From contig CANJRX010000014.1 of NCBI GenBank assembly GCA_947476895.1, positions 1-49,973 of the forward strand: a DNA stretch of 49,973 nt, read 5' to 3'. Below are positions 11,300-21,288 of the stretch, piece after piece. A program made the translations under genes and the position numbers. Numbering within the stretch: position 1 is the stretch's first letter; the number at the start of each line of letters is the position of its first letter. This DNA is from Fidelibacterota bacterium (GTDB lineage Bacteria > Pseudomonadota > Alphaproteobacteria > Rhodospirillales > Rhodospirillaceae). The notes under the pieces are model-generated. The model made no database searches, was not told the DNA's origin, and saw nothing but the letters and a program-made list of their open reading frames with translations.

Positions 11300-11322
11300 G
11301 AGAAATAATATCTTTATTTCTC
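11300..11322 (-). terminator. AT-rich perfect inverted repeat after the DUF3604 operon
   Basis: GAGAAATAA at 11300-11308 and TTATTTCTC at 11314-11322 form a perfect 9-bp stem with a 5-nt loop, starting 18 bases beyond the stop of the last operon gene. It has no GC-rich core and no T-run, so it may be a 3-prime end stabiliser, an operator for the gene at 11207, or a weak terminator. Confidence 0.35.
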
Positions 11323-11339
11323 AATAGCTTATGCGGCTG

Positions 11340-13661
11340 TTACTTGCCGTTCAGACGTTGCGGCTGAAGGATCGCGCCTTCGTAGGCTGAATCCCAGGCG
11401 GCGAAACGCACCCACTTCTTGCCCTTTGCATCAAAGGGAATTTCGAAGTGATGCGAACCGAGCGCCGGCAGGTCTTTTGTTGAGACAACTTGGCGGCCGG
11501 TTTTTTTGCCGTCGCCCCATACGATTTCAACTTCATCCAGCGGGAATGTGTAGCTGACATCTGCAACGATAGTACGTTTGTCGCCCGTGCCACGCACTTC
11601 AAAGTTCGAAACCAGAACTTCCCCGGTGGTGACGAACATTTCGCCCTTCTTCAGCGCATCGATGATCGGCGTTTGGTCGTTCGTCATCGGCAAGTCGTTC
11701 AGCTTCACGTAGGTGACCGGCGAGCTTGAATAGATGTCGTCGCCGGCTTGCTGGTGACGCACTTCCGAAATCGAGATGGCGTATTTCAGCGGGATCGTCT
11801 TATCGACAGTCCAGTTGGCCAAATCATCAATCAGCGGCAAGCAACGGTATTCGCAGGTTTTGCGTTCCGAGCCGTCGATGCCCATGCCCCAGCGCAAGCC
11901 AAAGCCGAGGTAGTGCGGATCGCTAAAGAAAGCCTGATCTTTAACCGCATCGGGGAATCCTGTGGACCCCTTGGTACGCGGATGCGGCATGGAAATGAGT
12001 GCGTTTTCCGCCTGCACCATCTTCATGAAGTCGGCCGCGCTGCCGACGTGATAGACCTTGCCGTACTTCGGATTATTTTCCTCGAAAGGCTGACCTTCGA
12101 AGCGTTGATCCCAATAGACCGGGTGCGAGAACAAGAGGTCGGTATGGCCGCCCAAGGGGCTGCCATAGACTTCCTGGCTCGGCATAATGACGAAGCCCTT
12201 GTCGGCGCTTTGGCGTGCACCGCTCACGGCAGCCGCAGTGATCGGGAACTGATCGCGGCGACGTTTTGTCGTGGCGGGCGGCAGCTTCGGATTTTCGGCA
12301 GCAACGTTATCGGCAAAGCCGTCCAGCATGACCGAGTCAATCTGGCTGACGATATTGACACCTAAAGCTTTGATCGCTTCAAGGTCAGGCAGGAACGTAG
12401 CCGTGTTTTTGGCGTCGAGCATGCGCTGGCCCAAATCCATGTGATAGTGATGCTGCATCACCTGATAGCCCGGTAGCGGCGCGTACTTATCATCATGGGT
12501 GAAGGCGAGGACTTTCTTCGCGTTGTCTTCCGCCGATCCCAGCGACGGATAGAGGAATACCGTCATCAGCTGCTGGGTATTCGGACGCGCGCTATAGAGC
12601 GCCCAGTTGGCCGGGTTTTCGCTTTCGTGCTCGTGTTCGTTCTGGCGCACGCCGATGGCATATGTGGTGTCGCTGTCTTTGCGATACCAGTTGTAGGCCA
12701 TGTTGATGGCGATTTCGCGCGCCCAGAAAAACTTATGCGGCGGCGGGAAAGCGGAGATCGAACCACCCTTGCCCTCTGCCACGACGACGCGGTTGGCCGC
12801 CGTAAGGTTGACGCGGCCCTCATTGACCTGACCGCCGAAGCGGTAGCTCTGCCAAGTGCTGGAGATATCGCGCCAGGCGGCGCGGCTATCGGCGCTGATG
12901 GGCAGGCCCTTCAGACCTGCGTCGTACTTATAGGCAACCCAATTGGCTTTCGTCGAGGCGACCACTTCCTGTTTAACCAGGTTAGTGCCCTTGAAAACCG
13001 TGTACTGCAGGCTGCCGTCGAATAGGCCCAGTTTGACGCCGGGATAGGTGACGGTTAGGCGGCCGCCTTCGCTGGCTACAGCGCAGTTTTTTACAGCGTA
13101 TACGGCGTTGGCGTTCTGAACTTCTTCCGCTTTGCGCGGCAGGCCCGGTTGATCCGTTCCAGGTAAGCCATCGGCAGGCGGCGGATTGCCGGAGCTGCCG
13201 CCGTTGGGGTTGCGGCGGGGCTCAGCGAAGTCCAGCGGGGCATCCCAGAAGGGATCCCAGCGGTACTGGTTCAGAACGTCTTGGGTGACCTTTACGCCCA
13301 AGCCGTACAGCGGCTGAAGCTGCTGGTTGGACATGCGGCGCATGCCAGTGGTGACGGAGAAGTCCGGCGTTACGTTGGTGCCCAACGACGTCCAGGCGCC
13401 CGCGCCGTGGCGGAGCGAGATGTCTTCAAAGGTCGGGGTGCCGCCGTTGACGGACAAACGCAAGCGCACTTCCTGGTCGCCCTCGCCATTCCAAGTCACG
13501 ACCAAAGCCTGCCCATCGGCCGCGGCGGTCAAACCGGATTGGGCCTTATAGCCGGAGAGATTGCAGCTGATCTGGTCAGCCGCCCAGCTCGCAGACGACA
13601 TACAAAGGACTGAGGTTCCAAGAAGTGCAAACCTCAATGTGTTCGAAGCGCGCATAGTCAT
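11340..13661 (-). CDS. Exported DUF3604 protein (PHP-like metallohydrolase), copy A
   Basis: 773 residues from the ATG at 13661, which has a strong GGGGGAGGGGC ribosome binding site; the longer reading frame to 13883 would run into the upstream gene. A signal peptide ends near SSASWA. The C-terminal half has DUF3604 (PHP/CehA-McbA-like) features: HHYHMDLGQ, MPSQEVYGSPLGGHTDLLF, ISMPHPRTKGS and a final VEIVWGDGKKTGRQ segment. These His/Asp motifs suggest a metal-dependent hydrolase, but no DUF3604 substrate can be inferred from sequence. It is a close paralogue of the gene at 15833-18172, sharing most residues across the whole length. It is the last gene of a minus-strand operon and lies 46 bases after the beta-helix gene. 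Its location is likely periplasmic. Confidence 0.85.
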   Translation of the reverse strand: MTMRASNTLRFALLGTSVLCMSSASWAADQISCNLSGYKAQSGLTAAADGQALVVTWNGEGDQEVRLRLSVNGGTPTFEDISLRHGAGAWTSLGTNVTPDFSVTTGMRRMSNQQLQPLYGLGVKVTQDVLNQYRWDPFWDAPLDFAEPRRNPNGGSSGNPPPADGLPGTDQPGLPRKAEEVQNANAVYAVKNCAVASEGGRLTVTYPGVKLGLFDGSLQYTVFKGTNLVKQEVVASTKANWVAYKYDAGLKGLPISADSRAAWRDISSTWQSYRFGGQVNEGRVNLTAANRVVVAEGKGGSISAFPPPHKFFWAREIAINMAYNWYRKDSDTTYAIGVRQNEHEHESENPANWALYSARPNTQQLMTVFLYPSLGSAEDNAKKVLAFTHDDKYAPLPGYQVMQHHYHMDLGQRMLDAKNTATFLPDLEAIKALGVNIVSQIDSVMLDGFADNVAAENPKLPPATTKRRRDQFPITAAAVSGARQSADKGFVIMPSQEVYGSPLGGHTDLLFSHPVYWDQRFEGQPFEENNPKYGKVYHVGSAADFMKMVQAENALISMPHPRTKGSTGFPDAVKDQAFFSDPHYLGFGLRWGMGIDGSERKTCEYRCLPLIDDLANWTVDKTIPLKYAISISEVRHQQAGDDIYSSSPVTYVKLNDLPMTNDQTPIIDALKKGEMFVTTGEVLVSNFEVRGTGDKRTIVADVSYTFPLDEVEIVWGDGKKTGRQVVSTKDLPALGSHHFEIPFDAKGKKWVRFAAWDSAYEGAILQPQRLNGK

Positions 13662-13707
13662 TAGCCCCTCCCCCTTGTTGTGAGTTTCTCGTCGCGTCCG
13701 CCGAAGT

Positions 13708-15777
13708 TTACTTGCCGGCTGGCGGACCAGCGAGTGAACGAATGGTGACATCACCCCACGGTTTGCCGGGCACGGGCGTGCGCGGACCGTAATGCGGAAG
13801 CGGTTGCCCGCTTTCATAAGCGCCAAGGTCCGGCGCCTTGCCGGTGAAACCGTCGTTGATGTTAGGTATAACCGCACCCGCATCGATCGCCACAGAACCC
13901 CGCTTCAGCGTGAAGTCGAAGTCTTCCGGCGCATATACCTTTTCGACGTCTTTGCGGTCGGCCGGCGACGCTTTGGTGAAGATGTTGTAGTCAACGATGA
14001 CGCTGTTCTTATCGCGGCCCGACGCTGCGGAATATTCCTGCAAGGTTTTGTAGGTGCGTTTGACGACCTTCTCCGGATCTTTCTCATACGCCACTTCGGC
14101 CGGCGGCACGCTCCACTCGAAGGATGTCGCGGCACCGTCATTAGGCCGGAAGCCATTGTGGTCAGACATAGAATAGTTCGTCTGCGACGTGATGGCGTAA
14201 ATCGCGCCCTGGGTATTGCTGAGGATCAGGTTGTTGTGGAAATACAGGCCAGGTGCATTGGCGCGCACATCGCCGATCAGCGTGTTCTGGAACGTCAGCG
14301 TGTTCACCGACGAGCTGTACTTAGTCGCAGCTCCGGTGCTCACGTTGTAGACGACGTTCTGGAAGAAATAGACCGGGCCACCTGCCAGAGGTGTCGCGCT
14401 GAGCGCACCACCCACCGAGTTGTAGCAACGGTTGCGGAAGGCGCGGATGTTATGAGCGCCGCCATCGGTTTCAATGCAGTTGTCGCCCATGTTGAAAAAG
14501 TCGTTGTTGTAGAAATCGATCGAGACCGGAACGCGGTCGCGGATTTCATTGGGCGTGCCGTCCGGATCGCCGTAGGTAGTGATGTCGAGGCCGTCATGCC
14601 AATTGGCAAAGTAGTTGTAAGCCACGACGTGACCTTGGCCGTAAACCTTCACGCCGTATTCAGAGCCGTCCGGTCCGCCGAGCATTTCGTAGCCTTGCGG
14701 ACGCTTGAGCCATTGGCCGTTCCAGCCGACAACGTTTTTCGGGTCGTGACGCCCAATGAAGCTGTTATCTAGAATGGTGATGTACTTGGAGCCCGACCAA
14801 TCGGCCTGCACGCCGCGACCGATGTCGTAGAGACGGGAATTCTTCAGGGTGAAGCCGCTAGACCCAATGATGTCCTTATAGCCGATCAAGAACACCAGGT
14901 TCGCGTTGCGGAAAGTGATGCCCTCGAAATAATTGTAATCGGCGCCCATGAGGTTGAAAAAGGTTTGCGCGTCGTCGCCGTCGAAAATCACCTCGCCGTC
15001 GCCGGCGGCCTTGATGACGATGGGCTTATCGGCCGTACCGTCGGCCGTGAGGTAATAAGTGCCGTCGAACAAGGTCGACAGCGCGTTGTATCCGGGATGC
15101 GGTAGGCCGTTGAGATAGCGCGTCCGATCCGATTTATACTCGCCCGCATGCACCAGGATGATGTCGCCCGCGACAACGCGCGGCGGAAAGGTGCCTTGAA
15201 AGTCTGAGCTAGCGGCGCCTTGGTAATAGGCTTCCATCAAACCAGTAAAGGCCGGCTCCTGCTTGGGGCCCTCCCAGCCGATGGGATAGACGTGATAGAC
15301 CTTTCCGCCCGTGGCCGGCGCCGGTTCCTTGCGCGTGCGCACGTTCACTGTCTTGACGGCCTCGCCCGTTACGCCATCGGCGTCCGCCAGCGTAAAGCGA
15401 GCTTCATATTCAGTGCCGGGTTCGAGATTAAACAGGCTGCCCGCGAACATATTAGGTGCTGTGTAGTCCATGGGATCGGGATGGAAATCCTCGCGCTGCG
15501 GGCCAATGGGGCCGATGTATTCGCCCGACGAGCGCACCAAGGGCATGCCCTTGCGCCACGCAGTTTCACCCTTCTTGCGGAAGTCGACATCAACTTTGGC
15601 GTTGCGATTGTCATCGCCGTCGATGCGCCATTCAAAACCAAGGGAAATCAACGTGGGCGGCTCGGCCCAAAAGTCGCCGGGGGTGGTGCTGTTCGCAGCC
15701 TGAGCAAGAACGGGCGTTCCAAACAGAGCGACGGTCAGCAAGCTGGCGGCGGCCAGCCTTCCATACTTGGTGGCCAT
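13708..15777 (-). CDS. Exported right-handed parallel beta-helix protein
   Basis: 689 residues with a signal peptide (about residues 1-28, ending VLAQAA). An N-terminal beta-sandwich-like region (about 30-150, LEPGTEYEARFTLADADG) resembles a fibronectin type III fold. It is followed by a long beta-helix of short Asn-rich coils (for example ITILDNSFIGRHD and FQNTLIG) and a terminal SVAIDAGAVIP...PDLGAYESG motif. Such proteins are often polysaccharide lyases or carbohydrate-binding proteins; I cannot identify a lyase family or catalytic residues. The start at 15777 has GAGGTGATGCC upstream. It sits between two DUF3604 paralogues, 46 and 55 bases away, so all three are probably made together and act on the same extracellular or periplasmic substrate. 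Confidence 0.8.
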   Translation of the reverse strand: MATKYGRLAAASLLTVALFGTPVLAQAANSTTPGDFWAEPPTLISLGFEWRIDGDDNRNAKVDVDFRKKGETAWRKGMPLVRSSGEYIGPIGPQREDFHPDPMDYTAPNMFAGSLFNLEPGTEYEARFTLADADGVTGEAVKTVNVRTRKEPAPATGGKVYHVYPIGWEGPKQEPAFTGLMEAYYQGAASSDFQGTFPPRVVAGDIILVHAGEYKSDRTRYLNGLPHPGYNALSTLFDGTYYLTADGTADKPIVIKAAGDGEVIFDGDDAQTFFNLMGADYNYFEGITFRNANLVFLIGYKDIIGSSGFTLKNSRLYDIGRGVQADWSGSKYITILDNSFIGRHDPKNVVGWNGQWLKRPQGYEMLGGPDGSEYGVKVYGQGHVVAYNYFANWHDGLDITTYGDPDGTPNEIRDRVPVSIDFYNNDFFNMGDNCIETDGGAHNIRAFRNRCYNSVGGALSATPLAGGPVYFFQNVVYNVSTGAATKYSSSVNTLTFQNTLIGDVRANAPGLYFHNNLILSNTQGAIYAITSQTNYSMSDHNGFRPNDGAATSFEWSVPPAEVAYEKDPEKVVKRTYKTLQEYSAASGRDKNSVIVDYNIFTKASPADRKDVEKVYAPEDFDFTLKRGSVAIDAGAVIPNINDGFTGKAPDLGAYESGQPLPHYGPRTPVPGKPWGDVTIRSLAGPPAGK

Positions 15778-15832
15778 GGCATCACCTCATTCAGCGTTAC
15801 AGGTACCGTCGCCCAAGCAGGGGCGCCCGGCC

Positions 15833-18172
15833 TTACTTTTTGGTCGGCATCGGGCCCAGGCGGACCGGCTGCAGGATCGCGCCTTGATAGGCGGAATCCC
15901 AGGCCGCGAAGCGCACCCACTTCTTGCCCTTTGCATCAAAGGGAATTTCGAAGTGATGCGTGCCAAACGGCGGCAGGTCTTTCGTGGAGATGCTTTGGCG
16001 GCCGGTCTTCTTGCCGTCGCCCCAGACGATTTCCACTTCATCCAACGGGAAGGTCCACTCGATGTCCGCAACGATGGTGCGGTTGTTACCCGTACCGCGC
16101 ACTTCGTAGTTGGTGACGAGCACTTCACCGGTGGTGATGTACATGTCGCCCTTCATCAGCGCGTCGATGACCGGCTTCGGATTCGTCGGCGGCGGCAGTT
16201 CGGCGAGCTTCACGTAAGTGATCGGCGAGCTGCCGTAGATGTCGTCGCCCGGCTGCTGCCAGCGGACTTCCGAAATCGAGATTGCGTACTTCAACGGGAT
16301 CGCCTTATCGACAGTCCAGTTGGACAGATCATCGATCAAAGGCAGGCAGCGGTATTGGCAGGTCTTGCGTTCCGAGCCGTCGATGCCCATGCCCCAGCGT
16401 AGGCCGAAGCCGTGATAGTTCGGGCTTTGGAAGTAGTCTTTGTCTTTGATCGCGTCCGGAAAGCCCGTCGAACCTTTGGTGCGCGGATGCGGCATGGAGA
16501 TCAGCACGTCTTCGGCTTCAGCCATCTTGATGAAGTCGTTGGCGCTGCCGACATGATAAACCTTGCCGTAGGGCGCGATGGTTTCTTCGAAGGGCTGACC
16601 GGCTTTGGCCTGATCCCAGAACACGGGCTTCGAGAACAACAGATCGGTGTGGCCGCCCAAGGGGCTGCCGAACACTTCCTGGTTAGCAAGCACGAGGAAG
16701 TTTTTATCCGAGCTGCGCTTGGCGCCTTCGATTGACGCCTGCGTGATCGGCAGGATATCGCGGCGCGGCGGTCCATTCGGATTGGCATTGGCCGGCGGCG
16801 GCGTCAGTTCACCCGTCATCGAGAAACCGGCGATCTGAACCGAGTCAATCTGGCTGACGATGTTGATGCCCAAAGCCTTGAACGCTTCGATATCGGGCAA
16901 TAACGCGCTCATGTTCTTGGCTTCGATCAGACGCTGGCCCAAGTCGGTATGATAGTGGTGCTGCATGACCTGATAGCCGGGCACATGCTTGTATTTGTCG
17001 CCGTGCGTGAAGGCCAACACTTGGTTGGCAGCTTCTTCACTGGCAGCCAGTGTCGGATAGAGGAACACCGTCATCAGCTGCTCGGTACCGGGACGCGCGC
17101 TATAGAGCGTCCAGTTGGCCTGATATTCTTCTTCGGCCAGATCTTCGTGTTCGCTTTGACGAACACCGATGCCGTAGGTGTTGTTCGCGTCTTTGCGATA
17201 CCAGTTGTAACCTACGTTGGTCGCGACTTCGCGCGACCAGAAGAACTTATGCGGCGGTGGGAAGGCGCCGATCGAACCGGCATTGCCCTGCTCCGCCAAA
17301 ACCAAGCGGTTAGAGGCCATGAGCGGCACGCGGTCTTCGTTGCGCTGGCCGCCGAAGCGGTAGCTCTGCCAGGTGTTCGAGATATCACGCCACGTCGCGC
17401 GTGAATCATCAGCGATTTTGAAACCCTTCAAGCCGCCGTCGTATTTATAGGCAACCCAATTCTGCTTGGTCGTAGCAACCACTTCCTGTTTGACCAGGTT
17501 GGTGCCCTTGTAAACCGTGTATTGCAGAGCGCCGTCGAACACGCCGAGCTTCACACCCGGATACGAAACGGTGAGACGTCCGCCTTCGCTGGTCACGCTG
17601 CAATTCGAAACAGCAAACACCGCTTCGGCGCGTTGAACTTCCGACGGCTTACGACCCAGACCGGGTTGATCGGTGCCGGGCAGGCCGTCTACGGGCGGCG
17701 GGTTACCCTGGAAGCCATTGGGTCCACGGCGCGGTTCGCGCATATCCAAGGGAGCGTCCCAGAAGGGGTCCCAGCGATACTTGTTGAGTTCTTCTTGGGT
17801 GATTTTGACGCCAAGGCCATACAACGGCTGCAGCTGCTGATTTGAAATGCGGCGCAAGCCCGTGGTGACAGCGAAATCGGGGGTGAGATTGGTACCCAGC
17901 GCGCTCCACGCGCCGGATCCGCGACGCATCGCGAGTTCGTCAATCGTCGGGGTGCCGCCGTTGATCGACATACGCAGGCGTAGTTCCTGGTCGCCTTCGC
18001 CGTTCCAGGTCACGACCAGAGCAGAACCGTCGGCCGCGGCCGTCAGGCCCGTCTGCGCCTTATAGGCGGACAAATTGCAAACGGCCGGGGCAGCGGCCCA
18101 GGCCGTGGAGGACAGGAGGAGTAAGCAGGCCGTAGTGACCGAGAAGTGAAGTTTTTTGGGATACAATTTCAT
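15833..18172 (-). CDS. Exported DUF3604 protein (PHP-like metallohydrolase), copy B
   Basis: 779 residues, with a signal peptide ending SSTAWAAAP. It is the paralogue of the protein encoded at 11340-13661 and is colinear with it from CNLSAYKAQTGLTAAADG through to the C-terminus. The putative metal-site segments are present: HHYHTDLGQ, LANQEVFGSPLGGHTDLLF, ISMPHPRTKGS. Differences concentrate in the linker after QIDSV, around residues 490-525, suggesting altered specificity around a loop near the active site. The start has AGGGACGTC upstream. It follows the TonB receptor by 66 bases, with a strong stem-loop between the two. An internal duplication around the beta-helix gene is the simplest explanation for the arrangement. 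Confidence 0.85.
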   Translation of the reverse strand: MKLYPKKLHFSVTTACLLLLSSTAWAAAPAVCNLSAYKAQTGLTAAADGSALVVTWNGEGDQELRLRMSINGGTPTIDELAMRRGSGAWSALGTNLTPDFAVTTGLRRISNQQLQPLYGLGVKITQEELNKYRWDPFWDAPLDMREPRRGPNGFQGNPPPVDGLPGTDQPGLGRKPSEVQRAEAVFAVSNCSVTSEGGRLTVSYPGVKLGVFDGALQYTVYKGTNLVKQEVVATTKQNWVAYKYDGGLKGFKIADDSRATWRDISNTWQSYRFGGQRNEDRVPLMASNRLVLAEQGNAGSIGAFPPPHKFFWSREVATNVGYNWYRKDANNTYGIGVRQSEHEDLAEEEYQANWTLYSARPGTEQLMTVFLYPTLAASEEAANQVLAFTHGDKYKHVPGYQVMQHHYHTDLGQRLIEAKNMSALLPDIEAFKALGINIVSQIDSVQIAGFSMTGELTPPPANANPNGPPRRDILPITQASIEGAKRSSDKNFLVLANQEVFGSPLGGHTDLLFSKPVFWDQAKAGQPFEETIAPYGKVYHVGSANDFIKMAEAEDVLISMPHPRTKGSTGFPDAIKDKDYFQSPNYHGFGLRWGMGIDGSERKTCQYRCLPLIDDLSNWTVDKAIPLKYAISISEVRWQQPGDDIYGSSPITYVKLAELPPPTNPKPVIDALMKGDMYITTGEVLVTNYEVRGTGNNRTIVADIEWTFPLDEVEIVWGDGKKTGRQSISTKDLPPFGTHHFEIPFDAKGKKWVRFAAWDSAYQGAILQPVRLGPMPTKK

Positions 18173-18198
18173 GACGTCCCTACCCCTTAAAAATAAAT

Positions 18199-18224
18199 CC
18201 GCCGGCCCCGTGAGGGGCCGGCGG
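18199..18224 (-). terminator. Strong stem-loop between TonB receptor and DUF3604 gene
   Basis: A perfect 11-bp GC-rich stem (CCGCCGGCCCC at 18199-18209, GGGGCCGGCGG at 18214-18224) with loop GTGA. On the minus strand it is followed by ATTTATTTTTAA. It starts 15 bases after the receptor stop codon and lies 27 bases before the next start. It may terminate part of transcription, or protect the receptor mRNA, lowering downstream expression. Confidence 0.75.
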
Positions 18225-18238
18225 TTCGACTTTAGACT

Positions 18239-21202
18239 TTAGAACTTAAAGCGGACGCCCATGTTGAAGAACTGACCAATGCCGTCATAGACGGAACGGT
18301 TGGTCGGTTGCGAGAACGTAGTGGGCGGGCTCAAATCAACTGGCGGCTGGCGATTGAACAGGTTGTTAACCGTCAGGTACAGCTGGTTGCCCGAACCGAG
18401 ACTGTCGAAGCTGTTCGACAGATCATAGGTCACGCTCAGATCCGAGAGGTAGTAAGCCGGGATATCGTTCTCGTTGGTGCCGGTCGGCTCCAACACCGTC
18501 GCGCTCATCAAAGACTTCGAGATGAAGCGTTCGGTGAACTGGATGCCCCATCCGGCCACGGAGTACTGAATAGATCCATTCAGGCGCCATGTCGGGCTGG
18601 AGTCCGTACCCACCGCGCTCTCGGGAGCAGCCAACGGAGCCTGGCTGTAGTCCTTGAGAAGGTGGTTGGCCAACAGGTGGAAACCTAGCGGATTACCGAG
18701 GAGTTCGGTTTTGTAGGTGGCTTCCAAATCCAGACCTCCGACAACCGAGGTGCTGTAGTTAACCGACTGATTGATGATGATCAAAGAGCCCGGGTTCGCC
18801 GCGGAACGCGCCACGCCGCCCGGCGGAGGCGTATAGATTGCCGAGGGGCAGAACGACTGCAGATTTTCCTGGTAGCAGTTTCTGAGAATGGTCGCCGTAC
18901 CCGGAGCTTGGATCGCACCATCGATCTTGATTTTATAGTAGTCGACCGACAGCTGGAGGCCCGGCACGAAGGACGGGGTGAACACCGCACCGTAGGTCTG
19001 TGTCAGCGCCTTTTCCGGAACCAGGTTCAGGTTGCCGATGTTGGAGACGACCAGGGTCGGTGTGGTGATGACACCCGTGCCGCCTGCAACGGTGACGTTG
19101 GTGCAGGTCGTGCAGGGGAACGGGTTGGTGTTGTTGGCCTGTGTGGAGCTGTTGTAGAGATCCAACAGGGTAGGTGCGCGAATGTCACGCGACACGGTGC
19201 CGCGGAAGCGAACATCGTCGACCACCTGGTAATCAAGACCGGTTTTCCAGGTTACCACTGTGCCCGAGACGCTGTAATCGGTGTAACGCGCAGCGAGCTG
19301 AGCGGACAGAGAGCGGGCGAAGGACAGATCCTTCAAGATCGGCACGCCTAACTCGAGGTAGGCTTCCTTCACGTTGAAGTCGCCGCTGAAGGGCTTCGGA
19401 TTGTAGAAGCGATAAGGTCCGAGACCGGTGCCGATACGAGCGGACGGAATACCACGCACGCCGACGACGTCTGTGTTGGTCGCAAGAACGCTCGTGGGCG
19501 AGAGCGGATCTGTGGTCTGTGCCGCGGACTCGGTGTGGTATTCAAAGCCTGTCGCGACACCGATCGGACCGGCGCCGAGCTGGAGGCTTTCGCCGAGGTC
19601 GCCGCGGATGTTGACCTGGAACAGATGCTGTTTCAGGACCAGACGCTTCCATGAGTCGCCGACGACGTAATCTTCGGCTTGTTTCGAAATCGATCCTTCA
19701 CCGAAAAGGTTCATCGGTACGCAGCCAGGGCTTGTGCCCGTGCCGGCCGCCACGAAGTTTCCGGCGGCATCGTAGAAGTTAGAACGGCAAACGAAGTTGC
19801 CGGTCGTCGGGTGCACTACCACATCGGCCGCGGAGAACCAGTTCGGCGTGATCGGCAGGTTGGTTTCGGGCGCGTACTGGCTGGTACGGCCGTTGGAGAA
19901 GGACGCATCCCAGCTCCAGTTATCCGCACCGAACAGCGAAGTACCTTGGAGGCCAGCGGCTTGACGGAAGACGCGAGTCTTCAGATCGATGCCGATCAGA
20001 TCGAACTCTTTCGTATACCGTCCGAGGGTGAACGACTTGATGCCTTGCGCGGTCATTTGGGCTTGGATCGCCGCCGGGATGTAAGGGTTTCCGGAGAAGA
20101 TCGTGGCGGCAAAGGCACCGCTCTGAGCAGATACTTCGTTGCCGCTGTGGGTGAAGGCATAAGAATAACCCGCTTCGGCAAAGGCGCTGACGGTATCGGT
20201 GACGGTCAACTCCGCATGCACGAAGTTGGCGCTGCGGCGTTCATCAGGCGCGAAGCTGATGTTCGGGCGCGGGCCCTCGCCGCCACTCATGTAGGTCGAA
20301 CCGATGTTGGTGCCGTACACGAAGGGTCGCGGCGTGCCATCGGGGTTGAAGGTGATGCCCTTCAAAATGTTGGCAGTGCCACCCGAGCTGGCGGTGATCA
20401 AACCACCGTAGGCGCTGACCGCGTTGCGCACGCTGTCGACGATGAGGTTGGTGGACTGGCCTGCGACCGCAGGCGCGCGCGGGATCAAACCCTTAGCGTT
20501 GTCAAACCATTTTCTGCCCGTCGTTTCTTTGGCGTCGATACCCTGACGACGGTACCACTGGGTGCTGGCGATGACGTGCAGACGATTGTCGAACATGCCG
20601 AAGCCCGTGGCGAGCGAGGCCTTCATGATCGGCAAGTCGCCGATGCGCGAGATGCCACCGCCGACGTCGCCTTTGGTGCCGGTGAACTGCTTATCGAGCA
20701 CCAAGTTGACCACGCCGGCCACGGCGTCTGAACCGTAGGAGGCGGACGCACCACCGGTCACCACGTCAACGCGGCTGACCAGGTTCTGCGGCAGCGTGTT
20801 CAAGTCGACAGTGCCTGACTGGTTGCTGGCGACGGTACGACGACCATCGAGCAGGACCAGGTTGCGGTTGGCGCCGAGGTTGCGCAAGTTCAGGATCGAC
20901 TGACCGTTATTGCCGGTGGCCGACGTGCTCGGCGTGCTGCTGAGCAGCGATGTCGACAAGGCCGGCGTCTGCGCCAGTGCGTCGGCGATGCCGTTCGGAT
21001 TGCTCGCGAGAAGGGCCTCAGAGCTCATCACAGTGACAGGCGTAGGGGTTTCAAAGCCAGTGGTCAGGCGCGAACCCGTCACGATGACTTCTTCAACGTC
21101 CTGGGCGTAAGCCCCAGCCGCGATTCCGCATTGCAGAGCCAGGCTAAGAGCCATCAGGCTCGATCCGGACAGCAGGCCGGACATATTTCTCTTGGAATTC
21201 AT
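18239..21202 (-). CDS. TonB-dependent outer membrane receptor (operon with CapA and DUF3604 genes)
   Basis: 987 residues from the ATG at 21202 (MNSKRNMSGL), preceded by AAAGGGGGAACT; the longer frame from 21280 lacks a convincing ribosome site. A signal peptide ends near AGAYAQ and is followed by a TonB-box-like EEVIVTGSRL. The plug domain contains LNLRNLGANRNLVLLDGRR, VDVVTGGASASYGSDAVAG and VNLVLDKQFTG. A 22-strand-type barrel ends in FFNMGVRFKF with the terminal Phe typical of outer-membrane proteins. It imports a large or scarce substrate using TonB energy. The neighbours (CapA-like, DUF3604, beta-helix) suggest a non-siderophore organic substrate, but this is inference. No secretin-like signalling N-domain is seen. 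Confidence 0.93.
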   Translation of the reverse strand: MNSKRNMSGLLSGSSLMALSLALQCGIAAGAYAQDVEEVIVTGSRLTTGFETPTPVTVMSSEALLASNPNGIADALAQTPALSTSLLSSTPSTSATGNNGQSILNLRNLGANRNLVLLDGRRTVASNQSGTVDLNTLPQNLVSRVDVVTGGASASYGSDAVAGVVNLVLDKQFTGTKGDVGGGISRIGDLPIMKASLATGFGMFDNRLHVIASTQWYRRQGIDAKETTGRKWFDNAKGLIPRAPAVAGQSTNLIVDSVRNAVSAYGGLITASSGGTANILKGITFNPDGTPRPFVYGTNIGSTYMSGGEGPRPNISFAPDERRSANFVHAELTVTDTVSAFAEAGYSYAFTHSGNEVSAQSGAFAATIFSGNPYIPAAIQAQMTAQGIKSFTLGRYTKEFDLIGIDLKTRVFRQAAGLQGTSLFGADNWSWDASFSNGRTSQYAPETNLPITPNWFSAADVVVHPTTGNFVCRSNFYDAAGNFVAAGTGTSPGCVPMNLFGEGSISKQAEDYVVGDSWKRLVLKQHLFQVNIRGDLGESLQLGAGPIGVATGFEYHTESAAQTTDPLSPTSVLATNTDVVGVRGIPSARIGTGLGPYRFYNPKPFSGDFNVKEAYLELGVPILKDLSFARSLSAQLAARYTDYSVSGTVVTWKTGLDYQVVDDVRFRGTVSRDIRAPTLLDLYNSSTQANNTNPFPCTTCTNVTVAGGTGVITTPTLVVSNIGNLNLVPEKALTQTYGAVFTPSFVPGLQLSVDYYKIKIDGAIQAPGTATILRNCYQENLQSFCPSAIYTPPPGGVARSAANPGSLIIINQSVNYSTSVVGGLDLEATYKTELLGNPLGFHLLANHLLKDYSQAPLAAPESAVGTDSSPTWRLNGSIQYSVAGWGIQFTERFISKSLMSATVLEPTGTNENDIPAYYLSDLSVTYDLSNSFDSLGSGNQLYLTVNNLFNRQPPVDLSPPTTFSQPTNRSVYDGIGQFFNMGVRFKF

Positions 21203-21288
21203 AGTTCCCCCTTTAATAAACGACATGGTGTTGCTCCTCAAAAAAATTAGCAGGCCAGGACTGACCTGTTTGTGTCTCATTCAGTAGC

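Noticed and set aside
13792-14772. A 326-codon plus-strand open frame opposite the beta-helix gene
   Set aside because: It is an Arg/Val-rich reverse-frame translation without homology; the minus strand carries a signal peptide and repeats.
19679-20731. A 350-codon plus-strand open frame opposite the first TonB receptor
   Set aside because: Antisense shadow of receptor coding sequence, with no family features.
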